Below, one piece after another: positions 5,364 through 5,435 of a stretch of 5,435 bases of DNA. Positions within the stretch are counted from its first letter, which is position 1. Every line of letters begins with the position of its first letter. The notes beneath the pieces were generated by a model, which saw nothing but the letters and a program-made list of their open reading frames with translations, ran no database searches and had not been told where the DNA came from. Source of the DNA: Pseudomonadota bacterium. GTDB lineage: Bacteria; Pseudomonadota; Gammaproteobacteria; Burkholderiales; Ferrovaceae. Position numbers and translations under genes: made by a program. The stretch covers positions 1 to 5,435 of the forward strand of contig JAJZHV010000092.1 of the NCBI GenBank assembly GCA_021804345.1, in the 5' to 3' direction.

Positions 5364-5435
5364 ATGACCCCATTCGCCAAGGAAACACTCCCCGTCAGTC
5401 TGGAAGATGAAATGCGTCGTTCCTATCTGGAATAC
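5364..5435 (+). CDS. gyrA: DNA gyrase subunit A, N-terminal fragment (cut by the right edge)
   Basis: The first 24 codons read MTPFAKETLPVSLEDEMRRS then YLEY, which is the characteristic GyrA opening (FAKETLP, then S-L-E-E/D-E-M-R-R-S-Y-L). GyrA is the DNA-cutting and rejoining subunit of gyrase, the A2B2 type II topoisomerase that introduces negative supercoils. The catalytic tyrosine and the quinolone-resistance region are beyond the window. ATG 5364 is chosen because the frame is closed by TGA at 5334-5336 and because it reproduces the family N-terminus. There is no good Shine-Dalgarno sequence ahead of it (bases before the ATG read CCCCTATCTT), which is odd for an essential abundant protein. 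The gene is transcribed divergently from ompA across about 235 bases. Confidence 0.95.
   Translation, partial: MTPFAKETLPVSLEDEMRRSYLEY

Overview
The window looks like a housekeeping stretch of a proteobacterial chromosome, most likely betaproteobacterial. The evidence is the divergent pair gyrA / ompA–ubiG–gph, an arrangement I recall from Burkholderiales- and Neisseriales-type genomes. The OmpA is of the short RmpM-like kind: signal peptide, GECW motif, Ala-Pro linker and a C-terminal peptidoglycan-binding domain, with no beta-barrel. The lineage is inferred from memory of gene order and protein style, not from a search.

Layout. Positions 1-1800 (+ strand) hold the end of a cytochrome bd oxidase operon: the cydA C-terminus, complete cydB, the tiny cydX, and a 62-residue DUF2892/YgaP-like membrane protein. 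A GC-rich hairpin lies between the last two. Positions 1811-5128 (- strand) hold a compact gene string read in the order ompA, ubiG, gph (possibly mupP), trhP (yegQ). ubiG overlaps the end of ompA, gph shares one base with the ubiG stop, and trhP follows 18 bases later. The two blocks converge with only 10 bases between stop codons and no visible intrinsic terminator. Positions 5129-5363 are the divergent ompA/gyrA control region, and the first 24 codons of gyrA run off the right edge.

How the genes fit together. CydABX oxidises ubiquinol at low oxygen, and UbiG makes the O-methylations of ubiquinone. TrhP is the prephenate-dependent, Fe-S-type tRNA U34 hydroxylase that does not use O2. OmpA and the HAD phosphatase (if it is MupP) both concern the cell wall. 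This is a loose theme of respiration, quinone, envelope and translation rather than one pathway.

I see no mobile element, CRISPR array, tRNA, rRNA or defence system. The most striking non-coding signal is a perfect 13-bp inverted repeat with a 4-base loop inside the start of ubiG (4339-4368), about 90 bases past the ompA stop. It may separate ompA expression from that of the downstream genes.
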